Origin: Rhynchopus sp. YZ270_cl-10
Lineage: Eukaryota; Euglenozoa; Diplonemea; Diplonemida; Diplonemidae
Reading direction: 5' to 3'
Assembly: GCA_964035575.1 (NCBI GenBank)
Contig: OZ037836.1
Span: forward strand, 1,426,001-1,490,000
Length of the DNA: 64,000 nt
Shown here one piece after another: positions 1 through 11,615 of this stretch. The translations under genes were made by a program, and so were the position numbers. Within the stretch, counting starts at the first letter, position 1; each line of letters opens with the position of its first letter. The notes below the pieces were generated by a model that worked only from the letters and a program-made list of their open reading frames with translations, was not told the origin of the DNA and made no database searches.

Positions 1-382
1 TGAAATTTGTTGCTTTATTGGACTCATCGGGCATTTTTGTGACCTGGACATGGGGGTCAGACTCCACTTTCGAGCACCTAAAATAGGGTCAAAAAAATTG
101 GAGTCTAAAATTTAGGGGGGGATCTACTATTCAAAGGGGGGATCTACTATTCGACCCCCCCCAGTAATCAGCCCCGCCGCCAGGATTTTGGGTTTTGAAA
201 AAGTTCTGTTGATGGTCCAAAAAAAAATTTTCGCGCTTCGCGCGAAAATCCCTGCAAAGCTCCTTCTCGTGGCCTCCGGCGGAGAGATGCATGTTCCCCA
301 AGCCCGGTCAGAGTTCCTCCGAATCAGCGACATTTGCTCTTTCCTCTCACCAGGCTGTACATTGTACTCTTCGGTGGCCGTC
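1..382. other. Intergenic DNA, no gene seen
   Basis: No convincing coding sequence. It holds G/C runs near 113-172, an A-run at 220-229 followed by a GC-rich hairpin around 231-246 with a TTC (GAA on the other strand) loop, and a CTCC-GGC-GGAG hairpin near 275. The segment resembles parts of 12900-13040 and 57720-57830, so it is a piece of a dispersed repeat. Confidence 0.5.
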
Positions 383-1020
383 CACAAGCCGTAGTGGGTG
401 TCAGCCTTCTTATCAGTAAGCAGCGGTCATGGTACCCAAAGGTTCCTGGCGAAGCCACGGTACGCAACATTTTTAAAAAATGTTCCCATAAAATGGAACT
501 GCGCTGGTGGGATACATACTTGCGCCGCAGGCGCACGGTACGCAACTTTTTTTTTTTTCCAACACCCGATTTTCAGGGCCTTCAACGTGTCGAAGTTAAG
601 CCTTAACTTCGACAACTTTTTTTTTTTGATTTTTTTTTTTGTCGAAGTTCGACAAATCTAAAAAAAATATGGGATTTTGGCAAAATCCTTGTATCTCTGA
701 CGAAGTTGCAGGGTAGTCCACGGGAGAAACTCGGTTCAGGGTTTTAACTTTAACATTCTCCTGTGATCCACTGTGACCATTTGGACAGAGCTCGTAGAAC
801 CCAATGAGGAGTGAGCCAGGCAAAAGTAGCGTACCGTGCGCCTGCGGCGCAAGCAGGCATCCCACCCTTCCCATGACATAGTTTGGCTGAAAATAAAGCG
901 CCATGGTATGCGCAATATTTGAAATGTTGCGTACCGTGGCTTCGCCAGGGACCTTTGTTGTTATAAATGTACTGAGCTTACTGATAAGACTGGTGTGATA
1001 CCCACTACGGCTTGTGGGTC
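383..1020. mobile_element. Foldback element with inverted ends
   Basis: The left end (about 383-545) reappears as reverse complement at about 830-1018: both ends carry CACAAGCCGTAGTGGGT, then a CTTATCAGTAAG block, the TTCCTGGCGAAGCCACGGTA block and the GCGCCGCAGGCGC hairpin. The middle (546-830) is T-rich and has no coding signal. This is the structure of a non-autonomous foldback or MITE-like DNA element; no transposase is present and the family is not known to me. Related half-copies occur near 13090-13260, 52488-52620, 57600-57690 and 61850-61930. Confidence 0.6.
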
Positions 1021-2450
1021 ACCAGTGGCTACAAAGCACACGTGTGTGGGACAGGCGGAGTTTTTTGGTTGACCGAGTTTTCAAAAACGACCAAAGCCTG
1101 TATAAACCCCTGATAGCTTCTCCCTGTGATTTGCTGCACCCGCGCGCGCGAAGCGCGCGCGGGCTCGGGGAGGTCAACTTTTTTTTTTTTTTTTTTAAAC
1201 TTCGACAAAACTGTGGACAGACTTTGTCGATGGTTGAAGGCCCTGCCGATTTTGACTTTTTTGGGACGTTTGAGCACTCACCTCTCCATATCTTCTTCTC
1301 CTGAGATTTTTTGACAAGTAGAACGGGTCTGAACCACTCAACAGAACTTTTTTTTTGAAAACTTGGAAAAATCACGTGTCGCAACAGCATATATCCACGC
1401 CACGCCCACCCTCCGCCTAACTTACTTCCATTTCGCGGTCTACGTTGAGATGTCCTACTCCCGCTACCGCTCGTCAGTCAACGAAACGGGTATAATTGGA
1501 ACACAAGGGAGCAAATCCTTGTGCGAAGTAAGTGGGCTCGGTTTTTTTTTTTTTTTTTTTTCCCATTTTCAAAAAGTTCTGTTGACCATCAACAGAACTT
1601 TGCTAGGTGGCGGCCCCCCTGTCCTTAATACTCATTTGTTATATCCTGAAGTCAGATTTTCATTTTTTTTTTTTTAAACTTTTTTCACCACTGGTGCTAT
1701 GGGAAATCTGTCAACGACCTGACAGCGACATGTCAATATCGACCCCTCCCGGAGCACCAACCACCATTTACTCCCCAACTGTTTCTCTCTCTGTGATGTC
1801 GTGTTGACAATCTATGAGAGTCCCCCCTCCCCGTTGCAATGCAAAAAAGGGATCTTGCACACCGTGGCAGCCACAGTATCTATTTGCGTCAAAAATAACG
1901 AGTTTTTAACCACTCGACGGTGTGCACTGTATGTTAGTGGTTTGATCTCTCAAAGTACTTTGGGGGGTGGTGCTCTCCGCCTGATTTTGCCAGAAATTTC
2001 GTGGAGTTTATAACGTTTAGTGGGTTTTTTTGGTGGTGTTTATACCACCAAAACCCCTCTAAATTTCAAGAAAAATCAGGTGGACCCCCCAGAGCGGAAT
2101 ATGGACCAATTGGTGACTAGTGTGGTGTGGTCGAAGGTAGTAGAGTGTACTGTGAAGACTTTGTTAAGACTTGCGCTTCGATTGCACCATAGTGTGTGAT
2201 ACAAGACATCGTCTCCAGAGAAGAAACCATATTCGTTCACAGAGAACTTCTTGTGCCATTCGTTTTTTGATCATCCCTTTTTCTGTTTTTTTTCTTTTTT
2301 CAAGGACTTTGTTTTTTCATGTCATTTCCCCCCTTTTTTTTCATCCGTAAAAACCCCCCTTTTTTTTCCCGTTTTCAAAAAAGTTCTGTTGATGATCACC
2401 ATAGCTTTGTTAGGTGGCGCCCCCCCTCCTTGAATCTAGCTCCCCGTCTA
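1021..2450. other. Intergenic DNA with hairpins
   Basis: No gene seen. Notable structures are a perfect 9-bp-stem hairpin with a GAA loop at 1141-1161, a perfect palindrome reading AAAGTTCTGTTGA-CCA-TCAACAGAACTTT at about 1567-1595, and an imperfect inverted pair around 1960-1995 and 2065-2098. Many T-runs follow. The GTTCTGTTGA motif recurs at 205, 1338, 1568 and 2385. Confidence 0.45.
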
Positions 2451-2454
2451 TCAT

Positions 2455-2667
2455 TTGTTTGATAAAACAACTTGTTGTCAATTCTAAAAAGATTGGAGGC
2501 AGCGCTGCAGGGCAAACAAAACGGATTGAAAAAAACAGAAGCTTGCTTGTTTTCTTTGAGTACTCAATTAACCACAACAACCGTACTTCAGTTTAACACA
2601 TTTTTTCACCTTTTTGTTTTCCCGGCTTTGAGCGCACAAACAAAAGACCCGATCTTTTTTAGTATTT
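2455..2667 (+). repeat. About 210-bp repeat, inverted copy at 33353-33560
   Basis: The stretch from the TTTGATAAAACAACTTGTTG block to the GACCCGATCTTTTTT block is found nearly unchanged on the opposite strand at 33353-33560. No open reading frame conserved between the two looks coding. It is part of a dispersed family whose full limits cannot be set from two copies. Confidence 0.75.
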
Positions 2668-2820
2668 TTTTCTCTCCCTCTCCACCCCCCCCCACTCTTC
2701 CCCTCCTTCCCCAGACGATAGTGTCACCATGCTTCGCTCTGACTCAAATGACCCCTCAGCCACTCAGGACTGTGATGGTTGCAGACGCGTCTGCACATCT
2801 CCACCCATCACTGCCTTCGG

Positions 2821-2996
2821 CCATACCCCGAAGGTGAATTCCGTATTTCGCCTGACATTCAGATCCCAAAATTCCTGGTCCATTATCAGATTTTATTCGG
2901 GAATATTCGGATCTGAATATAGGGTGGATACTGTTGTGTACAGGAATTTTGCGATCTGAATGTCAGGTGAAATACAGATTCACCTTCGGGGTATGC
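2821..2996. mobile_element. MITE-like element with ~57-bp inverted ends
   Basis: Left arm 2821-2878 and right arm 2941-2996 are inverted copies of each other with few differences; the outer end reads CATACCCCGAAGGTGAAT. The 62-bp centre is AT-rich. The right end is followed directly by CCTAGGGGG, the same boundary motif used by the foldback series at 3.1-9.15 kb. It is too short to code for a transposase. Confidence 0.7.
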
Positions 2997-3123
2997 CTAG
3001 GGGGTGCTTGTCAATGCAATGAAGAGTCGGAGAGTGAGTACAATTTCCTCTGTTTAGGGGTTTAGTTCCAGATTATTATTTCAGGCTGTGTATGGGGGCG
3101 TTCCTCGGAGGGGGGGGGGGGGG

Positions 3124-4500
3124 TAGAGGGTCGCATTGGCTAACGTTTTTATGTAATTTTTATTATTTTTTCGCTGGTGGACCATTTCAGTGGTGACCCA
3201 CACCCTGTGCCACCCCAAAAATGGGTTTCCGGGGGTTTTTGGGGGGTTTTGCGGCAAAAAACGTGAAAAAACGTAAAAAAAAATGCGTTTTTATTGGTGT
3301 TTTCATGATTTTGTACTGTATACAGCCTATGATTGGAGGAATTTGACATATTTGACTAAATAATTCAAACCAAGATCGGTTCGAAGGGTCCAAAAGGGTG
3401 CAGCTCGTCGAAATCAGGCCCACAGGACCCCCAGGAGTACGATTTCCACCGGAGAGTGACCCCAAGAGGCCTCTGGCATCCCTAATTTGGCATTTTCTGC
3501 CTCCCCCCACAGCCGTGCATTTCGAGCCCCAGCTGAAGCACTTCATCAGGACACGCCATACACACGCCCCTGATCTGCTCCCCATCCACGAACCTCCTCA
3601 CGAACTCAGCAGCATCCTCAGACGCTTTTTGTGAGGGGGAGGTCGTTTTTTTATTTGTTACGCCTGGCAGGGTAGGAGAAGGTGGGCAGTGAGGGGGGAG
3701 GGGTGAGGGGGGTGTTTGAGGCGCATACGCACGGGTTCAGGGGGTCATGTTCAACTCAATATTTCAAACCAAGATCGGTTCGAAGGGTCCAAAAGGGTGC
3801 AGCTGGCCGAAATCAGGCCCACAGGACCCCCAGGAGTACGATTTCCACAGGAGAGTGACCCCAAGAGTCCTCTGGCGGCCCTAAATTGGCATTTTTTAGC
3901 CCAAAACCGCCCCTGCCCCCCCATCTGGGGGGGAGGGCAATTTTTCACTCCTTTTCCCCATTTCTAGTGCTTCTAAGTCCTCCAAAGGGTAAAAAACTGG
4001 TTCCATTGGGTCCGCAGACCATTTTTGGGGGGGGTATGTACCCAAATTTGCATCATACCCTACTTTATGTGATGGCCAGGGGAAAAGTCCTGGACTGGAC
4101 AAGGGGTGGACAAGGGGTGGACAAGCACTTTTTTTGACTCAAAAACTCAAAAAAAATCATTTGCAAGTGGTACAGAAGCCTGTTGGTCGTTGAAATCAGG
4201 TCCACAGGACCCCTGGGACCCGATTTGCACCGGAGAGTCACCAAAATAGACCTCTGGTGATCCAAAAAAATCAATTTTTTTGCTAAAAAACCACTTTTGC
4301 CCATTTTGGGGTAAAAGTCCATTTTTCACTAATTTTCCCCATTTTGGGTATTTCTGAGCCCACCAAAGTGTAAAAAAATGGTTTCATTGGATCCTCCGAA
4401 CATTTTTGGGGTGGGTATGTGTCTAGTTTTCCACGGGAAACGAGTATCTATGTCACAAAAAATTTTTATTTCACTTTTTGTGAGGACAATGCGACCCCCT
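3124..4500. mobile_element. Foldback element A of a nested series
   Basis: Bounded by G-runs with inverted GGTCGCATTG (about 3130) and CAATGCGACC (about 4487-4496). Inverted CACCCCAAAAATG / CATTTTTGGGGTG blocks lie inside both ends (about 3210 and 4405). The interior holds three diverged direct repeats. No coding sequence. First of five adjacent elements reaching to 9147. Confidence 0.5.
3362..4290 (+). repeat. Three diverged ~140-bp direct repeats, ~400-bp spacing
   Basis: Copies at about 3362-3505, 3762-3905 and 4160-4290 share TTCAAACCAAGATCGGTTCG (first two), GAAATCAGG(C/T)CCACAGGACC and CGGAGAGT(G/C)ACC. The first two are close to identical; the third is clearly older. They look like internal tandem units of foldback element A. 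Confidence 0.75.
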
Positions 4501-4524
4501 AGGGGGGGGGGGGGGTAGGGGGGG

Positions 4525-5112
4525 TCAAATGCACTTAAAAAAACGATACAAACGTCATTTTTTCGAGTTTTTGATAAAAACGCATTATTTTGGATGATTG
4601 AGTAGAAATTTTGACCAAGAACCTCTCAAAAACATCGTGGGGGGTGGTTTTCACGCCAGAGGGGGATCACATGCACCCCAAATGGTGAAATTCCAAAAAA
4701 AAAAAAAAATTGCCCATGACTGGTACCGGCCCCACCAATTCCTTAAGGAATTAAATTCCGATTTTTTTCATTTTTTTTGCGATTTTTTTGCTCAAAAATT
4801 GACGATACCCTGTTTTCGGGGCAAAACTCTCTAATTTTGGGCAGTTCCGTGTGAAAATATGCAAAAATAGTCAAAAATTGGAAAATCGTTAAGGAAATCG
4901 TTAAGGAAATCCTTAACGACTTAACGTGGGGTACCAATCATGGGCAATTTTTCAATTTTCACGTTTTAGCACCTCCTGGGCCCGAAAAATGGGTCAAAAC
5001 CGACCGACAAACAGTTTTCCACACGATATGTGTCACATTTTCGGGTCAGATTCACTTAGAAATGCGTTTTTATCAAAAACTGAAAAAAGTGGGTTTGTAT
5101 CACCCATTTGAC
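4525..5112. mobile_element. Foldback element B
   Basis: Imperfect inverted arms at 4525-4586 and 5061-5112 (TTTTTGATAAAAACGCATT versus AATGCGTTTTTATCAAAAA). The left edge follows CCCCTAGGGGG at 4497-4515 and the right edge runs into GCCCCTAGG at 5114-5122. The interior has CCTTAAGG palindromes near 4740 and 4905. No coding sequence. Confidence 0.6.
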
Positions 5113-5340
5113 CGCCCCTAGGCATACATGGTAAGCGAACAAAAAATTCGCTTTATTCGCTTTTGGTTCGCTTTTTTATTCGCTTTATTCGCCGGCGAAT
5201 AAAGCGAATAAAGCGAACCAAAAGCGAACGAAAAAGCGAACAAAAAGCGAATAAAAAGCAACGTATTTTTTGTCAAGTCTAGTGTGTCGAGTCTAGTCCC
5301 CCGAGATCCCCCAATACCCGCAACGACGCCAAAATAAGGC

Positions 5341-6704
5341 TACTGTACTGTACTGTACTGTACTGTACTGTACTGTACTGTACTGTACTGTACTGTACTG
5401 TACTGTACTGTACTGTACTGTACTGTACTGTACTGTACTGTACTGTACTGTACTGTACTGTACTGTACTGTACTGTACTGTACTGTACTGTACTGTACTG
5501 TACTGTACTGTACTGTACTGTACTGTACTGTACTGTACTGTACTGTACTGTACTGTACTGTACTGTACTGTACTGTACTGTACTGTACTGTACTGTACTG
5601 TACTGTACTGTACTGTACTGTACTGTACTGTACTGTACTGTACTGTACTGTACTGTACTGTACTGTACTGTACTGTACTGTACTGTACTGTACTGTACTG
5701 TACTGTACTGTACTGTACTGTACTGTACTGTACTGTACTGTACTGTACTGTACTGTACTGTACTGTACTGTACTGTACTGTACTGTACTGTACTGTACTG
5801 TACTGTACTGTACTGTACTGTACTGTACTGTACTGTACTGTACTGTACTGTACTGTACTGTACTGTACTGTACTGTACTGTACTGTACTGTACTGTACTG
5901 TACTGTACTGTACTGTACTGTACTGTACTGTACTGTACTGTACTGTACTGTACTGTACTGTACTGTACTGTACTGTACTGTACTGTACTGTACTGTACTG
6001 TACTGTACTGTACTGTACTGTACTGTACTGTACTGTACTGTACTGTACTGTACTGTACTGTACTGTACTGTACTGTACTGTACTGTACTGTACTGTACTG
6101 TACTGTACTGTACTGTACTGTACTGTACTGTACTGTACTGTACTGTACTGTACTGTACTGTACTGTACTGTACTGTACTGTACTGTACTGTACTGTACTG
6201 TACTGTACTGTACTGTACTGTACTGTACTGTACTGTACTGTACTGTACTGTACTGTACTGTACTGTACTGTACTGTACTGTACTGTACTGTACTGTACTG
6301 TACTGTACTGTACTGTACTGTACTGTACTGTACTGTACTGTACTGTACTGTACTGTACTGTACTGTACTGTACTGTACTGTACTGTACTGTACTGTACTG
6401 TACTGTACTGTACTGTACTGTACTGTACTGTACTGTACTGTACTGTACTGTACTGTACTGTACTGTACTGTACTGTACTGTACTGTACTGTACTGTACTG
6501 TACTGTACTGTACTGTACTGTACTGTACTGTACTGTACTGTACTGTACTGTACTGTACTGTACTGTACTGTACTGTACTGTACTGTACTGTACTGTACTG
6601 TACTGTACTGTACTGTACTGTACTGTACTGTACTGTACTGTACTGTACTGTACTGTACTGTACTGTACTGTACTGTACTGTACTGTACTGTACTGTACTG
6701 TACT
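5341..6704 (+). repeat. Perfect (TACTG)n satellite, 1364 bp
   Basis: About 273 uninterrupted copies of the 5-mer TACTG. No variant base was seen across the array, which points to very recent expansion or continual homogenisation. Inside foldback element C. Confidence 0.98.
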
Positions 6705-6713
6705 CCCAATCCC

Positions 6714-6886
6714 CTGTGTATACTGTGTATACTGTGTATACTGTGTATACTGTGTATACTGTGTATACTGTGTATACTGTGTATACTGTGTATACTGTGT
6801 ATACTGTGTATACTGTGTATACTGTGTATACTGTGTATACTGTGTATACTGTGTATACTGTGTATACTGTGTATACTGTGTATACT
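6714..6886 (+). repeat. 9-bp (CTGTGTATA)n satellite
   Basis: About 19 perfect copies. The unit can be read as TATACTGTG, an extension of the neighbouring TACTG. Separated from the larger array by CCCAATCCC. Confidence 0.97.
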
Positions 6887-7101
6887 CAGTACTCAGCACC
6901 CACTAGCTCTCAGTAAGCTCTCACAGCCTGTTACGTGTCCCACGGAGACGATCATAGATCACCCAAAGGCGAATAAAAGGCGAATAAAGCGAATAAAAAA
7001 GCGAACCAAAAGCGAATAAAGCGAACTTTTTATTCGCTTTTTTGGAAAAGCGAATAAAGCGAATTTTTTGTTCGCTTACCATGTATGCCTAGGGGGGGGG
7101 G

Positions 7102-8303
7102 TAGGGGATACGACTCCAGCCATTTTGGCTGGGACCAAACGCACGGAAAATTCATTTGGCATTATCTGGCCATCTCCAAGGCAACTGCGGGTGAAAAACA
7201 CCCTCAGAGTGGGTCACAGGGGGCCTGTGGGTCGAAAAACGACCCAGAAGCCACCCCAGAATACAAAAAAATGGAAAAAAATAGTGAAAAAACGGCTTTT
7301 TTCACGTTTTGGCCACTTTGGGCAAAATAGCGATTTTTCGAGAAAAAAATCAAAAACCGGGATATTTTTTGACATCACAAAGCCTCCTTTGGCACAAATA
7401 TACCCCAAAAGTGGCCTGTGAGTCCATTCCAACCTGTTTTGGACATATTTGACACTTTTGGAAGTGTTTTTTTGGTGTTTTTAGGTCAAAAAAATGCCCA
7501 AGACGTCCCCAAGACATCCCCAAGACACTTTGCACACCCCCTGTTACGGTCATATTTTTTTCGTTTTTTTGCCTGAAACCCCCAAAATACCCCTCCCGGA
7601 CCCCACATAGTCCCGAATATCCATCACACACCCACTCAGAGTGAGTAGAAGCACCCCAAAAAAAATATTTTTTAAAGCCCTAAAATTGTGCTTCAGTTTC
7701 GGCAGCATCCATGTTGAAGTTGAAGGGCTTTAAAAAATATTTTTTTTGGGGTGCTTCTACTCACTCTGAGTGGGTGTGTGATGGATATTCGGGACTATGT
7801 GGGGTCCGGGAGGGGTATTTTGGGGGTTTCAGGCAAAAAAACGAAAAAAATATGACCGTAACAGGGGGTGTGCAAAGTGTCTTGGGGATGTCTTGGGGAC
7901 GTCTTGGGCATTTTTTTGACCTAAAAACACCAAAAAAACACTTCCAAAAGTGTCAAATATGTCCAAAACAGGTTGGAATGGACTCACAGGCCACTTTTGG
8001 GGTATATTTGTGCCAAAGGAGGCTTTGTGATGTCAAAAAATATCCCGGTTTTTGATTTTTTTCTCGAAAAATCGCTATTTTGCCCAAAGTGGCCAAAACG
8101 TGAAAAAAGCCGTTTTTTCACTATTTTTTTCCATTTTTTTGTATTCTGGGGTGGCTTCTGGGTCGTTTTTCGACCCACAGGCCCCCTGTGACCCACTCTG
8201 AGGGTGTTTTTCACCCGCAGTTGCCTTGGAGATGGCCAGATAATGCCAAATGAATTTTCCGTGCGTTTGGTCCCAGCCAAAATGGCTGGAGTCGTATCCC
8301 CTA
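7102..8303. repeat. Perfect 579-bp-arm palindrome (element D)
   Basis: Arms 7102-7680 and 7725-8303 are exact inverted copies as far as can be read, around a 44-bp centre (7681-7724). The outer ends are TAGGGGATACGACTCCAGC and its complement, next to CCTAGG/G-run boundaries on both sides. Open frames on both strands are mirror images and have no protein-like composition. It could be a young foldback element or, less excitingly, a hairpin-driven assembly artefact. Confidence 0.85.
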
Positions 8304-9147
8304 GGGGGGGGGGCTAGGGGGTCCGACTCCCTAGTAAAATTTTGTCCGTTTTTCATTTTTTTCAACATTCGGCCATTTCCCGGGCACCTCCGGGCGAATC
8401 CTACCCCCAAAATAATATATCTGGGCAGTGTGGGCCTGAATTCACCCTCTAGGTACCACAAAATACAAAAAAAATTGAAAAATATGGTGAAAAATCGGGT
8501 TTTTTGCCTTAGGCAAAATAGCCGGTTTTTGACTAAAAATTGTGTCTCCAAAAAAAAATCAAAAAAAACCCAAAAAATAGACGAAAAAAGGCGTCTCTGG
8601 CCACAATTTCGACGGAAATACGTGGCTTGAGTCAATTGCAACCGGTTTTTCACACTTTAGACAATTTTGCGACGCCTTGTTTGTGTTTTTCTTGTCCCCG
8701 GTCCAACCCCGGTCCAACCCCGGTCCACCGCATACGTTTTTTCACCTAAAAATACAAAAAAACGTCGAAAAGGGTGTCAAAAGGGTGAAACCTCGTTTTC
8801 AATTGACTCAAAACACATTTTTGGGTCGAAATTGTGTCCAGGCACGCCTTTTTTCGTCTATTTTTTGGGCTTTTTTTTGATTTTTTAGAAATTTGGTTAA
8901 AACTGGCTATGTTGCCCAAAAGGCCAAAATAGCCTATTTTTCACCATATTTTTCAATTTTTTTTGTATTTTGGGGTACCTAGAGGGTGAATTTAGCCCCA
9001 CAGGGCCCAGACACCCTATTTTGGGGGTAGGATTCGCCCGGAGGTGCCCGGGAAATGGCCGAATGTTGGAAAAAATGAAAACCGGACAAAATTCCTTAAG
9101 GAATTCCTTAAGAGTCGGACCCCCTAGGGGGGGGGGGGGGGGGGGCA
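8303..9147. mobile_element. Imperfect foldback element E
   Basis: Inverted arms about 8313-8640 and 8800-9126 share GGCCATTTCCCGGGCACCTC, the CAGGGCCCAG-type block, and TAGACGAAAAAAGGCGT. Bounded by CCTAGGGGGGG on the left (8301) and CCCCCTAGGGGG on the right (9120). Older than element D, judging by its arm differences. The centre near 8695-8727 has three CGGTCCAACCC words in tandem. Confidence 0.65.
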
Positions 9148-10377
9148 TTGGCCCGGTTGTGTTTGATGATCAGATGTAAACCACGAAATGGATGTGGGAC
9201 CACATCGTTGGATGTCCACCCCCGGTACAGTCGGTTATTGTACCAAGGTACACTGCTCACGAGAGGGCTGTGTATTTCAAGTCTACTTTGATTTCAGGTG
9301 AGTTTTCTCTAGTATTAGGAGAACAGCCCATTGTGTGTGTGTCCACGTGATACTCGCTCTCAAGCACCAGAAATGCCACGAAATGGACCAAAAAAAAAAG
9401 TAAAAATAAAACGTAGAGAAATCACAGGAAGGCAGCCCGCAAAAAAAGAAAAGAGAAAAGGGAGAGAAAAAAAGTGCAAAAAAGGCTTCGGCCGGTATTG
9501 AGTACAGATCTTTATAATATTATTGTACAGTGATTGTTGATACAGAAAAAAAAAATAGGAGATTCAAACCAACAGAATATCAAAAGAAATAAAGAAAGAA
9601 GAAGGAATTAAAAAATCCAAAAAAAAGAAAAAAATACAAAACGAACAAAAAAAAACATTGCTTTTTCCACAAAGAAAGTAAACAATAATGAAAACAACAA
9701 AAAAAAGGACACATTTTTTCCCCCCTCTAGAAAAAATAAAAGTGGAGTGCATCCTCGGGTGACTACACTAATACAACCAAGTTTTCAAATAAGAATACTG
9801 ATTTTCCACAATCATTCTGCCAGCGCTGTTGCCTTCATCGACCTGCCATCAGTTGTCCATCCACATGCATATGTTGCCTTGGAACACCGAAAAATACGGC
9901 CGCGAAATTTTCGGGAACCTTTCTTAGCATCTTGCTGCGTTCGGTGGCAGTACCCTCTTCTTCCAGTGATGGCTGCAGACGCTGATGCAGACGTGCATGC
10001 GCCTGCAGATGCCTGCACGTCTGAATCCAACCCTGTGGTCTACCCACACAGTCATATCAGTAAAGTAAAACACCCCCTCCCAGCAACCAAAAAAAAAAAT
10101 TTTTTTTTTCCCCCAGACATCCCCTCCCCACATTTCCTCCTTTCACATGGAGTGACTTTATTATCTCTTTTCCCCCCTTTTTTTTGGTTGCACCCAGCCA
10201 AAAAAAAAATCCTTCTATTCCCCACAACACATTTACACAAATCTCCCCCCCAAAAAAATAGTGAAATCTGCGAAGAAATATACGGTGCTCTAAAGGGTTG
10301 AGGGTGATCTGAGTCAAAACCTTAACAAACTTTCAAAAAAAAAAAATACCTCAAAATACCGTCAATCAGGTGATTAA
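9148..10377 (+). other. Upstream intergenic region of the 10378 gene
   Basis: No gene seen. It contains a GGCTTCGGCC hairpin followed by TATTGAGTACAGA (9484-9507), an A-rich tract, and a TACACTAATACAACCAAG block at 9764-9781 that recurs near 14678, 16496, 19857 and 44203. Pyrimidine-rich tracts (10108-10160, 10168-10200) precede the next coding sequence and could serve RNA processing. Confidence 0.5.
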
Positions 10378-10893
10378 ATGAAGTTTTCATTGAAAGCAGT
10401 TCCTGCGGAAGATGCGTTGCGGTGGAATAACGTTGTTGAAGAGCTTCCGTTGGAAAAGCGTGTCGAATATGCGGTGAACTTTTTGAAGGAAAAGAACTTG
10501 GTACGGCGCAGGACTTGGGATCGTCGTGGCGTCTTTAGTGCAGAGGTCAATGCGGCCCGCTGCCAGGCCCAGCTGAACGCCGAGTTGGAACACTGTGTGG
10601 GGTATTTGGGCAGCGATCTGGCGCCTCTCGCGCAGCACAGAGTCACGCAAGACGCAACTCTGAACCTCGTCCGCATGGCAGTCAAGCCCACAGCCAAGCG
10701 CCTTCCTCCACTCCGTCAAACCCAGAGCCAACGCCTTGAAGCCCTCCTACACAGTCTATATGAAGTGCGTGCACAGCAAGAGATGAAAGAACTGCGGCAA
10801 CGTGCGGTAGCTGCCAGGCAATTGGCGGCACTGCAGAAGAAGCCACAGAAGGAGCGAAAGGCAAGCCTCGCGGGTAAGGCTAAGACAGGGTGA
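10378..10893 (+). CDS. Small basic helical protein, unknown function
   Basis: A 171-residue open frame with ordinary protein composition, unlike the simple-sequence frames around it. It starts at the first ATG after an A-run and CAGG. No signal peptide or membrane segment is visible. The first half is mixed (MKFSLKAVPAEDALRWNNV, then LEKRVEYAVNFLKEKNLV); the second half is predicted helical and Arg/Gln/Lys-rich, ending in a Lys/Arg-rich tail, so nucleic-acid or ribosome binding is possible but unproven. I recognise no family. The G/C-rich codon use matches the 12224 gene. A 43-base T-run lies about 100 bp downstream. No partner gene is close on the same strand except the one at 12224. Confidence 0.75.
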   Translation: MKFSLKAVPAEDALRWNNVVEELPLEKRVEYAVNFLKEKNLVRRRTWDRRGVFSAEVNAARCQAQLNAELEHCVGYLGSDLAPLAQHRVTQDATLNLVRMAVKPTAKRLPPLRQTQSQRLEALLHSLYEVRAQQEMKELRQRAVAARQLAALQKKPQKERKASLAGKAKTG

Positions 10894-10997
10894 AATGCGT
10901 GAGGGATAGTGAAAGGGTATCCTCAGGTGGGCGGGGTGTTTACACAAATACAAAAAAAAACCTTGTTTTTGAGGGTGAAGCAATTCTGTACTGATCT

Positions 10998-10999
<2 letters not shown>

Positions 11000-11042
<43 letters not shown>
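11000..11042 (+). repeat. Poly(T) run, 43 bases
   Basis: Uninterrupted T-run after the 10378 coding region. It could be the complement of a retroposed poly(A) tail or a processing signal; nothing decides between these. Confidence 0.9.
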
Positions 11043-11043
<1 letters not shown>

Positions 11044-11336
11044 GAAAATTACTGTAGTAACGAAAAACACGTCCAGTTTAGGGTAATCGTTGGCCAAAAT
11101 TTTCTCTTACCCATCCCCTCACCACCTCCTGGTGCACCGGTGATGAACCAAAGTACACTGTCATGAGTGGGCTGTTGAATTTCAAGTCGTTTTTTTTTTT
11201 TTTTTTTGTTCACACCAGCCCCTCCGCTACGTTTTCAGATTTTTTTTGAGTTCTGTTGCGGGGGGTTTTTTTTTTTCACCCTGCCAGTGTCTTATCCAGG
11301 AATTCAGATTTCAAGATTGGGGTCAGCTGTTTTTGT

Positions 11337-11615
11337 GCCCAAAAATTTTTCAGCACTGCTGACCAGGGACATTAGGAACATAGGGAACTGTATTTTTTTT
11401 TGCGGAGCAAAAAAAATCAAATGGCGCCGCAGGCGAAAAAAAATTTAGGGTACGGTGTAAAAATCTAGCTTTTTACAGTACAGAGTCACACATCGAATCC
11501 TTTTTTGCGGAGCAAAAAAGGGAAAATGGCGCCGCAGGCAAAAAAAAAATTGAGGTACAGCCTGGATGGTGCGGTCAGCAACCCAGTTCCCCATGGTACT
11601 CCCGTGGTTCAACCA

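Larger units (their letters stand above)
5117..7093. mobile_element. Foldback element C carrying giant satellites
   Basis: The left end CCTAGGCATACATGGTAAGC at 5117-5136 is repeated inverted at 7074-7093. The arms (to about 5260 on the left, from about 6967 on the right) are built from GCGAATAAAGCGAA-type words in both orientations. Between the arms are the (TACTG)n and 9-bp satellites. The open frames spanning it (repeats of STVQY and TQY) are simple-sequence artefacts. Confidence 0.7.

Noticed and set aside
5279-6899. Open frames of 476 and 519 codons on the minus strand
   Set aside because: They are translations of the (TACTG)n and CTGTGTATA satellites (repeats of STVQY and TQY) and have no coding evidence.
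7711-8055. Gene duplicated in the palindrome arms
   Set aside because: The frame exists in both arms only because they are identical; composition is driven by A/T runs and no domain is visible.
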